In this document: positions 35,906-44,734 of the stretch, piece after piece
Numbering within the stretch: the stretch's first letter is position 1
Layout of the letters: each line of letters opens with the position of its first letter
From: CAIYUC01 sp963682005
GTDB taxonomy: Bacteria > Bacteroidota > Bacteroidia > Bacteroidales > FEN-979
Assembly: GCA_963682005.1 (NCBI GenBank)
Contig: OY820914.1
Location: 3,286,001 to 3,350,000 of the forward strand
DNA: 64,000 bases
Reading direction: 5' to 3'
Made by a program: the position numbers and the translations under genes
The notes under the pieces: model-generated
What the model saw: the letters and a program-made list of their open reading frames with translations, nothing else
What the model was told of the DNA's origin: nothing
The model's database searches: none

Positions 35906-36910
35906 TTACCCGATCTTCTCGACAGTATCTGCAAGGCGGTTGGAATAACCGACCTCATTGTCGTACCATGATACGACTTTCACAAAGTTCCCGTCAATCA
36001 CCTTCGTAAGAAGTGAATCAAAAATGGAAGAGTGGGTATTGCCAATAATATCAACACTGACGAGAGGTTCGTCGATGTATTCAAGGATCCCTTTCATGGG
36101 TCCATCGGCGGCTGCCTTCATGACAGCATTTATCTCATCCTTTGTAACATTCTTTCCCAACTCGCAGGTCAGATCCACCAGGGATGCATCCGGGGTCGGT
36201 ACACGGACGGAGAATCCGTCCAGTTTGCCGTCCAGTTCAGGGATCACAAGGCCGATAGCCTTTGCAGCCCCGGTTTTTGTCGGGATGATCGACATGGCTG
36301 CAGCCCTGGCCCTTCTCAGATCCTTGTGCGGTGCATCCAGGATGATCTGGTCATTGGTATATGAATGGATCGTATTCATCAATCCTTTCCTGATTCCGAA
36401 TTTATCATTAAGAACCTTCGCAATCGGGGCAAGGCAGTTTGTGGTGCAGGAAGCATTAGAGATCAGCTTCATCTCCGGCTTCAGGATGTTATCATTCACC
36501 CCGAGTACAATCGTGGCATCAACATCTTCCTTGTTGTCAGAAGGAACTGAAAGTACAACTTTCTGTGCGCCTGCTGCAAGGTGCTTGCTCATTTTCTCGC
36601 GCGTCCTGAAAATACCGGTAGATTCGACGACGATTGCAACACCAAGGTCTTTCCATGGCAGGTTGGCCGGGTCTTTCTCCGCATAAACCCTGATTCTTTT
36701 CCCGTTAACAATAATGTAATCTCCTTCAACGGCAATTTCTCCGGGAAATTTCCCGTGAACGGAATCATACTTTAGCAAATGTGCAAGCGTTTTTGCATCT
36801 GTAAGGTCATTGAAAGCAACTACTTCAATATTGCTTTTCTTCAGCATCGCCCTGAATGTAAGGCGGCCGATTCGTCCGAAACCATTGATCCCAACTTTAA
36901 TCGTTCCCAT
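35906..36910 (-). CDS. gap: Glyceraldehyde-3-phosphate dehydrogenase
   Basis: Glycolytic enzyme that oxidises G3P to 1,3-bisphosphoglycerate with NAD+. 334 residues from the ATG at 36910; the frame stays open 17 codons upstream, but that region holds the TAATTTTG promoter box and lacks family similarity. N-terminal NAD-binding KVGINGFGRIGRL, catalytic SNASCTTNCLAP near residue 150, then NDQIILDAPHKDLRRARAAA, IPTKTGAAKA and WYDNEVGYSNR. It is divergent from ppsR. Confidence 0.97.
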   Translation of the reverse strand: MGTIKVGINGFGRIGRLTFRAMLKKSNIEVVAFNDLTDAKTLAHLLKYDSVHGKFPGEIAVEGDYIIVNGKRIRVYAEKDPANLPWKDLGVAIVVESTGIFRTREKMSKHLAAGAQKVVLSVPSDNKEDVDATIVLGVNDNILKPEMKLISNASCTTNCLAPIAKVLNDKFGIRKGLMNTIHSYTNDQIILDAPHKDLRRARAAAMSIIPTKTGAAKAIGLVIPELDGKLDGFSVRVPTPDASLVDLTCELGKNVTKDEINAVMKAAADGPMKGILEYIDEPLVSVDIIGNTHSSIFDSLLTKVIDGNFVKVVSWYDNEVGYSNRLADTVEKIG

Positions 36911-36958
36911 AATCTTGATTTTATGTTCTGTTAATATTAGTTCATTTGATTGACCCGT

Positions 36959-36966
36959 CAAAATTA
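36959..36966 (-). promoter_or_regulatory. -7 box for gap
   Basis: TAATTTTG on the minus strand, 49 bp before the ATG at 36910. No clear -33 TTTG. Confidence 0.35.
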
Positions 36967-36986
36967 AAGATTATAACGATATTGTG

Positions 36987-36994
36987 TAAATTTG
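36987..36994 (+). promoter_or_regulatory. -7 box for ppsR
   Basis: TAAATTTG, 17 bp before the ATG at 37011. It lies opposite the gap promoter in the 100-bp divergent spacer. Confidence 0.4.
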
Positions 36995-37010
36995 AGCAAA
37001 AATATTGTGT

Positions 37011-37838
37011 ATGGATAAGATTTTTGTCGTTTCGGATGGTACAGGAAGGACAGCTGAGCAAATGCTGATGGCGGCGCTGACACAGTTTCCCAGTTCAAGA
37101 GTGGAGATCATCGTAAAACAGGAAATCCGTTCTGAACAGCAGATCGAAGAGATGATCCTTGAAGCCCAGGAGGCAAAAGGGATCATCGTGCATACGCTCG
37201 TTTCTGAGGTCCTCAGGGAAAATCTGGTACGCACATGCAGGATACACAACCTCGATGCCATTGATCTCATGGGACCGCTGTTGTCGCGACTTTCCCATCA
37301 TCTTGAGAATTCCCCGACCGAAGAGCCCGGGCTTTTTTACCGGTTGAATAAGGAATATTTCAAGCGGATTGATTCGATGCAGTTTGCCTTTACACATGAT
37401 GACGGGCAGCGCTATTATGATTATGAAAAAGCAGAGATCCTTCTGATAGGAGTATCCAGAACATTTAAAACGCCGCTAAGCATTTACCTGGCATTCAAAG
37501 GATGGCTCGTGGCCAATTATCCCATTGTCCTGGGTATGGATCCCCCTGAGATCGTAGGCCGGCTGATTCCCGGACATGTTTTCGGACTTACGACGAACCC
37601 GGCGGACCTTTCCACCCTGCGTTCTGTAAGGCAGGAGCATTTCGGAGGCAATGTAGGGGAATATTCATCACTGGAATATGTAAAAAAGGAACTTTTTTAT
37701 TCCCAGGGGATATTCAATAAGTATCAATGGCCCGTGATCAACGTTACCAATAAGCCGATTGAAGAGATCGCATCGGAGATCCTTGCCATCAAACGGCGCA
37801 TCAACCAGGATGAATTCCTCCGGAAGAAATGCCATTGA
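37011..37838 (+). CDS. ppsR: Pyruvate,phosphate dikinase / PEP synthase regulatory protein (kinase-pyrophosphorylase)
   Basis: Bifunctional DUF299-family enzyme that inactivates PPDK or PEP synthase by ADP-dependent phosphorylation and reactivates it by Pi-dependent dephosphorylation. 275 residues; ATG at 37011 gives the family's MDKIFVVSDGTGRTAE start. P-loop-like GVSRTFKTPLSIYLA near residue 150 and the C-terminal WPVINVTNKPIEEIASEI are typical. The neighbours (gap and, further out, gcvP and sdaA) are consistent with control of the pyruvate/PEP node, but the partner enzyme is not in the window. Confidence 0.92.
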   Translation: MDKIFVVSDGTGRTAEQMLMAALTQFPSSRVEIIVKQEIRSEQQIEEMILEAQEAKGIIVHTLVSEVLRENLVRTCRIHNLDAIDLMGPLLSRLSHHLENSPTEEPGLFYRLNKEYFKRIDSMQFAFTHDDGQRYYDYEKAEILLIGVSRTFKTPLSIYLAFKGWLVANYPIVLGMDPPEIVGRLIPGHVFGLTTNPADLSTLRSVRQEHFGGNVGEYSSLEYVKKELFYSQGIFNKYQWPVINVTNKPIEEIASEILAIKRRINQDEFLRKKCH

Positions 37839-37879
37839 AAAGTAATTGTTCAAAATCCTTACGGTCTTAAAATTTCCTG

Positions 37880-37887
37880 TAATTTTG
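37880..37887 (+). promoter_or_regulatory. -7 box for pyrG
   Basis: TAATTTTG, 25 bp before the ATG at 37912. It supports that start over the longer frame from 37846. Confidence 0.4.
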
Positions 37888-37911
37888 CAGCGGTTTTATA
37901 AAAAACCCACA

Positions 37912-39552
37912 ATGCCAACAAGTACCAATACAAAGTACATTTTTGTAACCGGAGGAGTGACCTCTTCACTTGGAAAAGGTATCATCTCATCCTCGATCGC
38001 GAAACTTCTGAAAGCACGGGGATACTCGGTAACGATTCAGAAACTGGATCCTTATATCAATATTGATCCGGGCACGCTGAACCCATACGAACACGGCGAG
38101 TGCTTCGTGACAGAAGACGGAGCGGAAACCGATCTCGACCTTGGTCATTATGAGCGGTTCTCAAACGTACCGACCTCCCAGGCCAACAACATTACGACCG
38201 GGATCATCTATCAATCGGTGATCACCAAGGAAAGACAGGGTGAGTACCTCGGTGAAACGGTCCAGGTTATCCCTCATATTACGGATGAGATCAAATACCG
38301 GATCAAATTACTCGCACACCAGGGGAATTTTGATTTTGTCATTACAGAGATAGGAGGAACGGTTGGGGATATTGAGTCACTTCCTTACATTGAAGCTGTT
38401 CGTCAGATGCGATGGGAACTTGAAAAGAATTGTGTGGTTGTCCATCTTACCCTCGTTCCATACCTTGCCGCAGCCGGTGAGCTTAAATCGAAACCAACCC
38501 AGCATTCTGTCAAGACATTGCTGGAGTCAGGAGTACAGCCTGATATTATTGTTTGCCGGACAGAAAAGACTCTGCCCGACAGCCTGAAGAACAAGATCGC
38601 CTTGTTCTGCAACGTTTCACCAACTTCTGTGATCGAATGCATCGATGCCCAGACCATTTATGACGTTCCCATTCTGATGCATAAGGAAAACCTCGATGTT
38701 GAGATCCTGAAAAAGTTAAAAATGAAACCTTCTTCTGAGCCTGATCTGGCTGATTGGGAGAATTTTGTTTACAAGCTGAAGAATCCAAAGGGGGAAGTCA
38801 CCATCGGGCTTGTAGGAAAATATGTTGAGCTTAAGGATGCTTACAAGTCGATCAATGAATCATTCATACATGCAGGAGCTGTAAATGATTGCAAGGTTAT
38901 TGTGAAATTGTTCCATTCGGAATACATCGACAGCTCGAATGTTGAGGAGCGGATGGAGGGAATCGATGGGATTCTCGTGGCTCCTGGCTTTGGGGAACGC
39001 GGTATCGAAGGAAAGATTACGGCCATACGATATGCAAGGGAAAAAAAGATCCCGTTTTTCGGGATATGCCTTGGAATGCAATGTGCGGTCATCGAGTTTG
39101 CCAGGAACGTCCTGGGTTTGAAGGAAGCCCATTCAACAGAGTTCAATAAAGCGACCCCGGATCCGGTGATTGATATGATGGAAGTTCAGAAAAAGATCGC
39201 GGGGCTGGGTGGAACAATGCGCCTCGGAGCATATCCATGCCGGTTGAAAAAGGGTTCAAAGGTCTTTGATATTTACAAAAGTGAAAACATCTCGGAAAGG
39301 CATCGCCACCGGTATGAATTCAATAACAAGTACCTGGATGAATACCAGAAGGCAGGACTGATCGCCGTTGGGATGAATGAAAAAGACAACCTGGTGGAGA
39401 TCGTAGAAATGAAAGGCCATCCCTGGTTCATCGGTGTGCAGTTCCATCCTGAATTTAAAAGCACTGTTGCAAATCCGCATCCGCTTTTCGTAAGTTTTGT
39501 AAAGGCCGCTCTTGAGCATGCCTCAAAAAAATCAAAAAATCTAAAAAAGTAA
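37912..39552 (+). CDS. pyrG: CTP synthase (glutamine-hydrolysing)
   Basis: Makes CTP from UTP with glutamine nitrogen. 546 residues from the ATG at 37912. N-terminal synthetase domain: KYIFVTGGVTSSLGKGI, QKLDPYINIDPGTLNPYEHG, TEIGGTVGDIESLPYIEA. The C-terminal class I amidotransferase has the nucleophile in GICLGMQCA and the His/Glu pair in GVQFHPEF. Its stop is 19 bp before yidC, so the two are probably co-transcribed. Confidence 0.98.
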   Translation: MPTSTNTKYIFVTGGVTSSLGKGIISSSIAKLLKARGYSVTIQKLDPYINIDPGTLNPYEHGECFVTEDGAETDLDLGHYERFSNVPTSQANNITTGIIYQSVITKERQGEYLGETVQVIPHITDEIKYRIKLLAHQGNFDFVITEIGGTVGDIESLPYIEAVRQMRWELEKNCVVVHLTLVPYLAAAGELKSKPTQHSVKTLLESGVQPDIIVCRTEKTLPDSLKNKIALFCNVSPTSVIECIDAQTIYDVPILMHKENLDVEILKKLKMKPSSEPDLADWENFVYKLKNPKGEVTIGLVGKYVELKDAYKSINESFIHAGAVNDCKVIVKLFHSEYIDSSNVEERMEGIDGILVAPGFGERGIEGKITAIRYAREKKIPFFGICLGMQCAVIEFARNVLGLKEAHSTEFNKATPDPVIDMMEVQKKIAGLGGTMRLGAYPCRLKKGSKVFDIYKSENISERHRHRYEFNNKYLDEYQKAGLIAVGMNEKDNLVEIVEMKGHPWFIGVQFHPEFKSTVANPHPLFVSFVKAALEHASKKSKNLKK

Positions 39553-39571
39553 TAACTTATTTCACTATTGG

Positions 39572-41518
39572 ATGAATAAAAGCCAGATAATAGGAATAGT
39601 ATTGATATTTGCTATTTTTATCGCCTATAGCTATTGGATGACCCCTTCTAAAAAAGAATTGGAAGCGCAGAGGATAAAAGCGGATTCCATCGCCTGGGTC
39701 GCCAAAAAACAAGACGATTCTGCCAGGAGAGAAGAAGCGATCAGACAGGCCAGCGAAAAGATCCGTTTAGCACAGCTTGCAGCTGCAGGCAAAACGGAAG
39801 ATACAATGTCGGTGAAAAAAGCGGCACTGCATGAACAGCTGGGTGCTTTTGCCATTTCAGCAATCGGTAAAAATGATCATTTTGCCCTGGAAAATGAATA
39901 CCTGAAGATAAGGATCGCAGCACAAGGTGGCAAGATCGATTATGTTGAACTTAAAAATTATAAAGCCTGGGATGATAAGCCCCTCGTCCTGTTTAACGGT
40001 GATTCCCTCCATTTCGGATTGACCTTTTTCTCCAACAACAGGGTCATCCGGACAGACAAGCTCTTCTTCAGACCCTGGTTTGGAAATAGGAGCTATGACC
40101 CCGGGAAGCCGATCTCAGTTTCAGGGAATGACTCTGTAACCTTTTCAATGAGGCTTTATGCGAACGCAACAGATACTGCAGTCAACCCGGGGAAATACAT
40201 TGAATTCCTTTATACCCTTCATGGAAAGGATTATATGCTCGGGTACAAGGTCAACTTTGTAGGGATGGCGGATGTGATTGACCCGAATACGAAATACCTT
40301 GTCCTTGACTGGTCTGCCGAACTTATGCGCCAGGAGAAAAACGTAAAGCTGGAACGGATAAATTCAACCATCTATTACAAGTTCTTCGAGGAGAAAGTGG
40401 ATTACCTTTCAGAGACCAAGGACGAAGAAAAGAACCTGAAGAATGAGAAGATCAAATGGATCTCTTTTAAACAACAGTTTTTCTCTTCTTCGATCATTGC
40501 CGGAACTTACTTCAGTGAACCCAAATTGAAAACCCTCACCCTCGCCAAGAATGACAGGTATATGAAGTCGATGGCAACCGAGATAGGAATCCCTTATACA
40601 CCTACGGGTAGCCAGACGATCCCGATGTCAATTTACTATGGCCCGAACCGTTATTATGGTCTCAAGGCTTATCACCAGGACCTGGAAAGGCAGATTCCCC
40701 TTGGATGGGGCTTTTTCCTCATGGCATGGATCAATATTTATGCTGTGATCCCTGTATTCACCTTTTTTGGGAATTTCGGATGGAATTACGGGATCATTAT
40801 CCTGGTCCTGACGATCCTTCTGAAGATCATCCTTTTCCCGATCGCCTTTAAGACATACAAGTCTTCTGCAAAAATGCGCGCATTGAAACCGGATATTGAT
40901 GAGATAGGTAAGCGATATCCTAAGAAGGAAGAGGCCATGAAGAAGCAATCGGCTACGATGGAGTTGTATAAGAAAGCAGGGGTGAACCCCATGGCAGGAT
41001 GTGTCCCGCTGCTTCTCCAGATGCCGATCCTGTTCGCGATGTTCCGGTTCTTCCCGTCATCCATCGAATTACGCCAGCAGCCATTCCTCTGGGCAACAGA
41101 CCTCTCCTCATATGATTCCATCTGGACATTCCCGGGAGGTTTCAGCATCCCCTGGTATGGTGATCATGTAAGTCTTTTCGCATTGTTGATGACCATTTCC
41201 AGCATTTTTTATACCCGTATCAACGACCAGATGATGGGATCGACCCAAACCCAGATGCCGGGCATGAAAACTATGATGTACCTGATGCCGGTGATGTTCC
41301 TTTTCTGGTTCAACGACTATTCTTCAGGACTCAGCTATTACTACCTGCTGGCAAACCTTCTCACCTTTGCCCAGATCTATATTATCAGATCAACCATTGA
41401 TGAAAAGAAATTACATGCCCAGATTGAAGCAAACAAAAAGAAGCCGGTAAAGAAATCGGGATTTCAGAAAAGACTTGAAGATATGGCGAAGCAGAGAGGC
41501 TACAATTCGAAGAAGTAA
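39572..41518 (+). CDS. yidC: Membrane protein insertase YidC
   Basis: Inserts and folds inner-membrane proteins, with or without SecYEG. 648 residues. Signal-anchor TM at 5-22, a large periplasmic beta domain (residues about 90-370), then five core helices: YAVIPVFTFFGNFGWNYGII, the cytoplasmic hairpin KSSAKMRALKPDIDEI, and GVNPMAGCVPLLLQMPILFAMF. The C-terminus is Lys-rich (KKPVKKSGFQKR). This is the long proteobacterial/Bacteroidetes-type form. Confidence 0.97.
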   Translation: MNKSQIIGIVLIFAIFIAYSYWMTPSKKELEAQRIKADSIAWVAKKQDDSARREEAIRQASEKIRLAQLAAAGKTEDTMSVKKAALHEQLGAFAISAIGKNDHFALENEYLKIRIAAQGGKIDYVELKNYKAWDDKPLVLFNGDSLHFGLTFFSNNRVIRTDKLFFRPWFGNRSYDPGKPISVSGNDSVTFSMRLYANATDTAVNPGKYIEFLYTLHGKDYMLGYKVNFVGMADVIDPNTKYLVLDWSAELMRQEKNVKLERINSTIYYKFFEEKVDYLSETKDEEKNLKNEKIKWISFKQQFFSSSIIAGTYFSEPKLKTLTLAKNDRYMKSMATEIGIPYTPTGSQTIPMSIYYGPNRYYGLKAYHQDLERQIPLGWGFFLMAWINIYAVIPVFTFFGNFGWNYGIIILVLTILLKIILFPIAFKTYKSSAKMRALKPDIDEIGKRYPKKEEAMKKQSATMELYKKAGVNPMAGCVPLLLQMPILFAMFRFFPSSIELRQQPFLWATDLSSYDSIWTFPGGFSIPWYGDHVSLFALLMTISSIFYTRINDQMMGSTQTQMPGMKTMMYLMPVMFLFWFNDYSSGLSYYYLLANLLTFAQIYIIRSTIDEKKLHAQIEANKKKPVKKSGFQKRLEDMAKQRGYNSKK

Positions 41519-41534
41519 CAGGATTAATTACGGA

Positions 41535-42284
41535 TTATTCTGCTGTTAAATAGGAAAGAAACAGGTCCAGCCCTTTTTTCTTATCGGAATCGAATTCAAA
41601 TGAAATATTCTCATTCAGGTAACGGTAAGCATCAATGCCTGAAGGGATTTTTTTCTCGAAAAATTCAATGGTCTCTCTCCGATGGTCAACACCATATGCT
41701 AAAGCAGCATTGAAATCCCTGATGGTTTCTTCAGGCAGATCACGTGTGGTGACCCATGCAGCAAATACGAAGGGGAGTGAAGTAAACCGGATCCATTCTT
41801 CAGCAAGGTCATAAATGTACTCATAACGGTTTGAAAGACCGAATGTCTTATCTCCGATCGCTACCAGCGATTCGATGCCATCCGCCTGATCCGATTCACC
41901 TTGCCCCAGGTCTTTCCAGGCAGGATCGATCTTCCAGAAATTCTTTGCCAGCACCTTGACCAGTTGCACTGACGTCCTTGAATCCCAATCGAGGTGGATC
42001 TGCTTTATTTCGGTTAAGGGTTTATGGCTTAAAAGGAGGACCGTCTTTACCGGGCTGACGGCTCCGATGCAATAATTGCTGATAAAACGGACAGGCGGTA
42101 GATGCGGGATTGCACCTACAGGAACAAGGGCAATATCTGCATTTCCCAGGGCGAGATTTTCAGCACAAACAGATGGAACGGCGATATCCAGCATGAAATT
42201 GCCAAGGCATCCGGAATGCAGGATCCCATAAACAAAAGGATATGTATTCAGGTAAGATACTGCAGATATTTTGAGTTGATTCAT
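41535..42284 (-). CDS. mqnA: Chorismate dehydratase (futalosine menaquinone pathway)
   Basis: MqnA dehydrates chorismate to 3-enolpyruvoyl-benzoate, the first step of futalosine-dependent menaquinone synthesis. 249 residues, with the family start KISAVSYLNTYPFVYGI, ADIALVPVGAIPHLP, and a substrate-binding-protein-like fold; RTSVQLVKVLAKNFW and LAEEWIRFTSLPFVFAAW are typical. It indicates that this organism respires with menaquinone made by the alternative route. It lies 11 bp downstream of coaE on the same strand. Confidence 0.92.
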   Translation of the reverse strand: MNQLKISAVSYLNTYPFVYGILHSGCLGNFMLDIAVPSVCAENLALGNADIALVPVGAIPHLPPVRFISNYCIGAVSPVKTVLLLSHKPLTEIKQIHLDWDSRTSVQLVKVLAKNFWKIDPAWKDLGQGESDQADGIESLVAIGDKTFGLSNRYEYIYDLAEEWIRFTSLPFVFAAWVTTRDLPEETIRDFNAALAYGVDHRRETIEFFEKKIPSGIDAYRYLNENISFEFDSDKKKGLDLFLSYLTAE

Positions 42285-42295
42285 GTACTCTTCGT

Positions 42296-42889
42296 CTATG
42301 TTTTAATTCCTTCGTTTATTGCGCTGTGGATTTCCAACACCTGGGGGATTACAGGCCGTATGCCGTCGTTCAGGATCACCCAATCCGACTGGCCGGACTT
42401 TATTTCGTCAGGTAGCTGGAACTTCATCCGCTTTCTTACATCTTCCCCGGGGATCCCGTCGCGAATGGATACCCGCTGAATGGCCGTTTCTTCAGGGCAG
42501 GATACATGAATGATCTTTTCAAACTCTTTCCCAATACCGCTTTCAAATATAATAGCTGCTTCCATGATCACGTAGGGATGATTTGTATGCAGGCTGCACC
42601 AATGCCTGAATTCCGATATTACCAGGGGATGAAGGATCACGTTGAGTTGATCCAGCGCTTCCGGATCGCTGAATACAACAGAAGCCAGCGATTTCCGGTC
42701 GATTTCATGCTCCGACCTTAGAATTCCTTTGCCAAAAGTTGCAGCAATTTTCCGAATGACATCCTCCCTGGACAGGAAGTTTTTTGATTCCTCATCTGCA
42801 TGGAAAACGGGTACTCCGAGTAAAGAAAATATCTTTGACACAATGCTTTTCCCGCTTCCGATATTACCTGTCAATCCAACACGTATCAT
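42296..42889 (-). CDS. coaE: Dephospho-CoA kinase
   Basis: Final step of CoA synthesis: phosphorylates the ribose 3'-OH of dephospho-CoA. 197 residues with P-loop GLTGNIGSGKS at 5-15, the family's FHADEESKNFL, ILHPLVISEF and RDGIPGEDVRKRM. Its ATG overlaps the stop of the upstream ybbR-like gene by one base (TAATG), so translation is probably coupled. Confidence 0.95.
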   Translation of the reverse strand: MIRVGLTGNIGSGKSIVSKIFSLLGVPVFHADEESKNFLSREDVIRKIAATFGKGILRSEHEIDRKSLASVVFSDPEALDQLNVILHPLVISEFRHWCSLHTNHPYVIMEAAIIFESGIGKEFEKIIHVSCPEETAIQRVSIRDGIPGEDVRKRMKFQLPDEIKSGQSDWVILNDGIRPVIPQVLEIHSAINEGIKT

Positions 42890-43512
42890 TACTTTTTCTT
42901 TTTTGTCGGTGGTTTTTCTTTCGCGATATTTTTCATTTCCATTTCCAGCCTTTTTTTTATCAGGCTGTCATGCGGAAAGAAAATCGTGTCATAAAGTTGG
43001 GTTTTTGCTTTTCCCTGTTCGTTCAATGACTTCGGAGAGAATATCTTCTTTAGCGGGATCCGGTCAAATTCAAGGAAGATCGTATCCGGATCGATGGAAT
43101 GGACATCATGCATGAGGTTGGCCTGGAATGATATCTCCTTGCCGATGGTTTGTGTAGGAAGCATTGCAACAAGGTAGCGGCCATCCGGTTTCATCTTGAT
43201 TCCTTTCAGATTGACATCGATGAACTTTTCGCGGGGTTTGAAATAGCGTTCTGAGAAAAAATCAAGACCCTGAACTTTCATTTTCAGGGTCAATGTATTG
43301 CTTGAATAGCTTACCAGGCGGTAATTTTCAGGAATATGTGTATAATTCAGCTGGTAATCGATCGTATAGAAATATTCCTTCGACAACCGGACAAAGAACC
43401 AGAAGATCACTGAAAATACCAGGCATACGAAGAAAGTAATCAACTGGGTTCTGAATTTCCCAACTTTCCTGTGTCCTGCATTCTGGATAAAGTCAATGAA
43501 ATCCGGTCTCAA
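42889..43512 (-). CDS. YbbR-like membrane protein
   Basis: 207 residues. One TM helix at about 23-42 (LITFFVCLVFSVIFWFFV) follows a short cytoplasmic N-terminus; the rest is a beta-rich extracytoplasmic part with YbbR-like strands (YTHIPENYRLVSYSSNTLTL, FIDVNLKGIKMKPDG) and a Lys-rich end (PPTKKKK). In Bacteroidetes, a ybbR-like gene regularly lies between yajC and coaE, as here. The molecular role is not established. In Firmicutes YbbR (CdaR) regulates a diadenylate cyclase, but no cyclase is next to this one. Confidence 0.8.
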   Translation of the reverse strand: MRPDFIDFIQNAGHRKVGKFRTQLITFFVCLVFSVIFWFFVRLSKEYFYTIDYQLNYTHIPENYRLVSYSSNTLTLKMKVQGLDFFSERYFKPREKFIDVNLKGIKMKPDGRYLVAMLPTQTIGKEISFQANLMHDVHSIDPDTIFLEFDRIPLKKIFSPKSLNEQGKAKTQLYDTIFFPHDSLIKKRLEMEMKNIAKEKPPTKKKK

Positions 43513-43536
43513 TTCAATGATCTTATATCAAAAAGA

Positions 43537-43866
43537 TTATTTATTGCTTTCGATTGTCTGTGTGGTGTCAATGGCGACTGCTGATTTCTCAATCCTCAGC
43601 CGGACATTGTTCTCCACTTCAATGGTCACGGTAGTTTCCTGGATCTCAACGATCCTGCCATGAATACCGCCAATGGTAATAATCTTCTGGCCTTTTTGAA
43701 GGGATTCCCTGAATTTCTTTTGTTCTTTGGAGCGTTTCATCTGAGGCCTGATGAAAAATAGGTAAAAAACGGCCACGATAAGAAGCAGTGGAATGAATGA
43801 CCAAAGTCCGCTTTGTGCGCTTTGCCCCTGCTGGGGTGCCATTAATAAGATGCTAGCTATTGTCAT
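43537..43866 (-). CDS. yajC: Preprotein translocase subunit YajC
   Basis: Small membrane partner of SecDF-YidC. 109 residues with the single helix LWSFIPLLLIVAVFYLFFIR at about 22-41, followed by PQMKRSKEQKKFRESLQKGQ and the conserved ITIGGIHGRIVEIQETTVTIEV. It belongs to the minus-strand run DUF1573, yajC, ybbR-like, coaE, mqnA. Confidence 0.95.
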   Translation of the reverse strand: MTIASILLMAPQQGQSAQSGLWSFIPLLLIVAVFYLFFIRPQMKRSKEQKKFRESLQKGQKIITIGGIHGRIVEIQETTVTIEVENNVRLRIEKSAVAIDTTQTIESNK

Positions 43867-43953
43867 AAGTTGATTTTTAATTACGAATTACGAATTACAA
43901 ATGGAATTTATTGAATTATTGAATTGTTGATTGTTTATCATAGACTTCCATGC

Positions 43954-44009
43954 TCACCTCTCACCTCTCACTATTCACTATTCACTATTCACTTTTCACT
44001 TTTCACTTC
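43954..44009. repeat. Eight 7-bp tandem repeats overlapping the DUF1573 stop
   Basis: Units TCACCTC, TCACTAT, TCACTTT and TCACTTC in a strict 7-bp register. The DUF1573 stop codon (TGA on the minus strand, 43996-43998) is the first triplet of a unit. Confidence 0.85.
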
Positions 44010-44472
44010 CCGGGCTGACCACCTGTGCCTTGATCTTTATTTCGATCGTATTAGGCTGGGTGTTTGCCACAACCAGGATGTTCTTTGTCTGGTAACCACG
44101 TTTCCCGGCGCTGTTAAAAGTGACCTTTATTGAGCCTTCATCCCCTGCATGGATCGGAGTACGCGGATAGGATGGTACCGTGCAACCGCAGGATGTGCTG
44201 ACATCAGCAATGATGAGGTCCGACTTCCCGGTATTTTTAAACTTAAAATCGAAAGCAACGGTTTCCCCTTCTATGATCTTGCCAAAATCATGGATCTCTT
44301 CGGTAAATTTCATGACCGGGAGTTTGCTCAGGTCGCCTTTTCCCCCGGCAGTATTCGGGTTCTGCACTACATCAGCAGAGATCGAATCGTCGGCTTTCCC
44401 GTCCCGGTTGCAAGAAACTGAGAACATGATAAGCAACCCGGCACACAGGATCAGGAGTGAATTCTTAAGCAT
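43996..44472 (-). CDS. DUF1573 lipoprotein
   Basis: 158 residues with a lipoprotein signal (LLIMFSVSC, lipidated Cys21), an acidic spacer, and a DUF1573 Ig-like domain: HDFGKIIEGE, FKFKNTGKSDLIIADVSTSC and GCTVPSYPRTPI, with the characteristic CGC. Predicted location is the periplasmic face or outer membrane; function is unknown. Its neighbours are typical of Bacteroidetes. The last three residues (SEK) and the stop come from a 7-bp tandem repeat. A -7 box lies 25 bp upstream. Confidence 0.88.
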   Translation of the reverse strand: MLKNSLLILCAGLLIMFSVSCNRDGKADDSISADVVQNPNTAGGKGDLSKLPVMKFTEEIHDFGKIIEGETVAFDFKFKNTGKSDLIIADVSTSCGCTVPSYPRTPIHAGDEGSIKVTFNSAGKRGYQTKNILVVANTQPNTIEIKIKAQVVSPGSEK

Positions 44473-44496
44473 TGGTACTGAAATTTAAAATGGCTG

Positions 44497-44504
44497 CAAA
44501 AATA
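44497..44504 (-). promoter_or_regulatory. -7 box for the DUF1573-yajC operon
   Basis: TATTTTTG on the minus strand, 25 bp before the ATG at 44472. Confidence 0.4.
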
Positions 44505-44612
44505 CGGATTTTTGGCATATAAATCACATCGGAGCGATCAGGGAGTGGTTAATTTCTAATTGACCTGATTGACCTTAAAAGATTGAGAATCGTATTTTGA
44601 AGTTTTTTAGAA

Positions 44613-44684
44613 TTTAGATCAATTAGAATAATTAGATCAATTAGAGTAATTAGATCAGGTAGAATAATCAGGTCAATTCCATTA
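44613..44684. repeat. 18-bp AT-rich tandem repeat upstream of aroK
   Basis: Three units of the type ATTAGATCAATTAGAATA at 44613, 44631 and 44649, plus a partial fourth. They end just before the aroK -7 box. Confidence 0.8.
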
Positions 44685-44688
44685 TGAT

Positions 44689-44696
44689 TACTTTTG
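44689..44696 (+). promoter_or_regulatory. -7 box for aroK
   Basis: TACTTTTG inside the first codons of the longer possible frame from 44684. It supports the ATG at 44735. Confidence 0.45.
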
Positions 44697-44734
44697 AACC
44701 TGAAAACAAAAAGGATCAAAAGGATTCAGGAACA

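Noticed and set aside
43954..44009. 7-bp repeats as a contingency locus controlling DUF1573
   Set aside because: The repeat lies at the 3' end and each unit carries the stop, so slippage would at most change the last residues.
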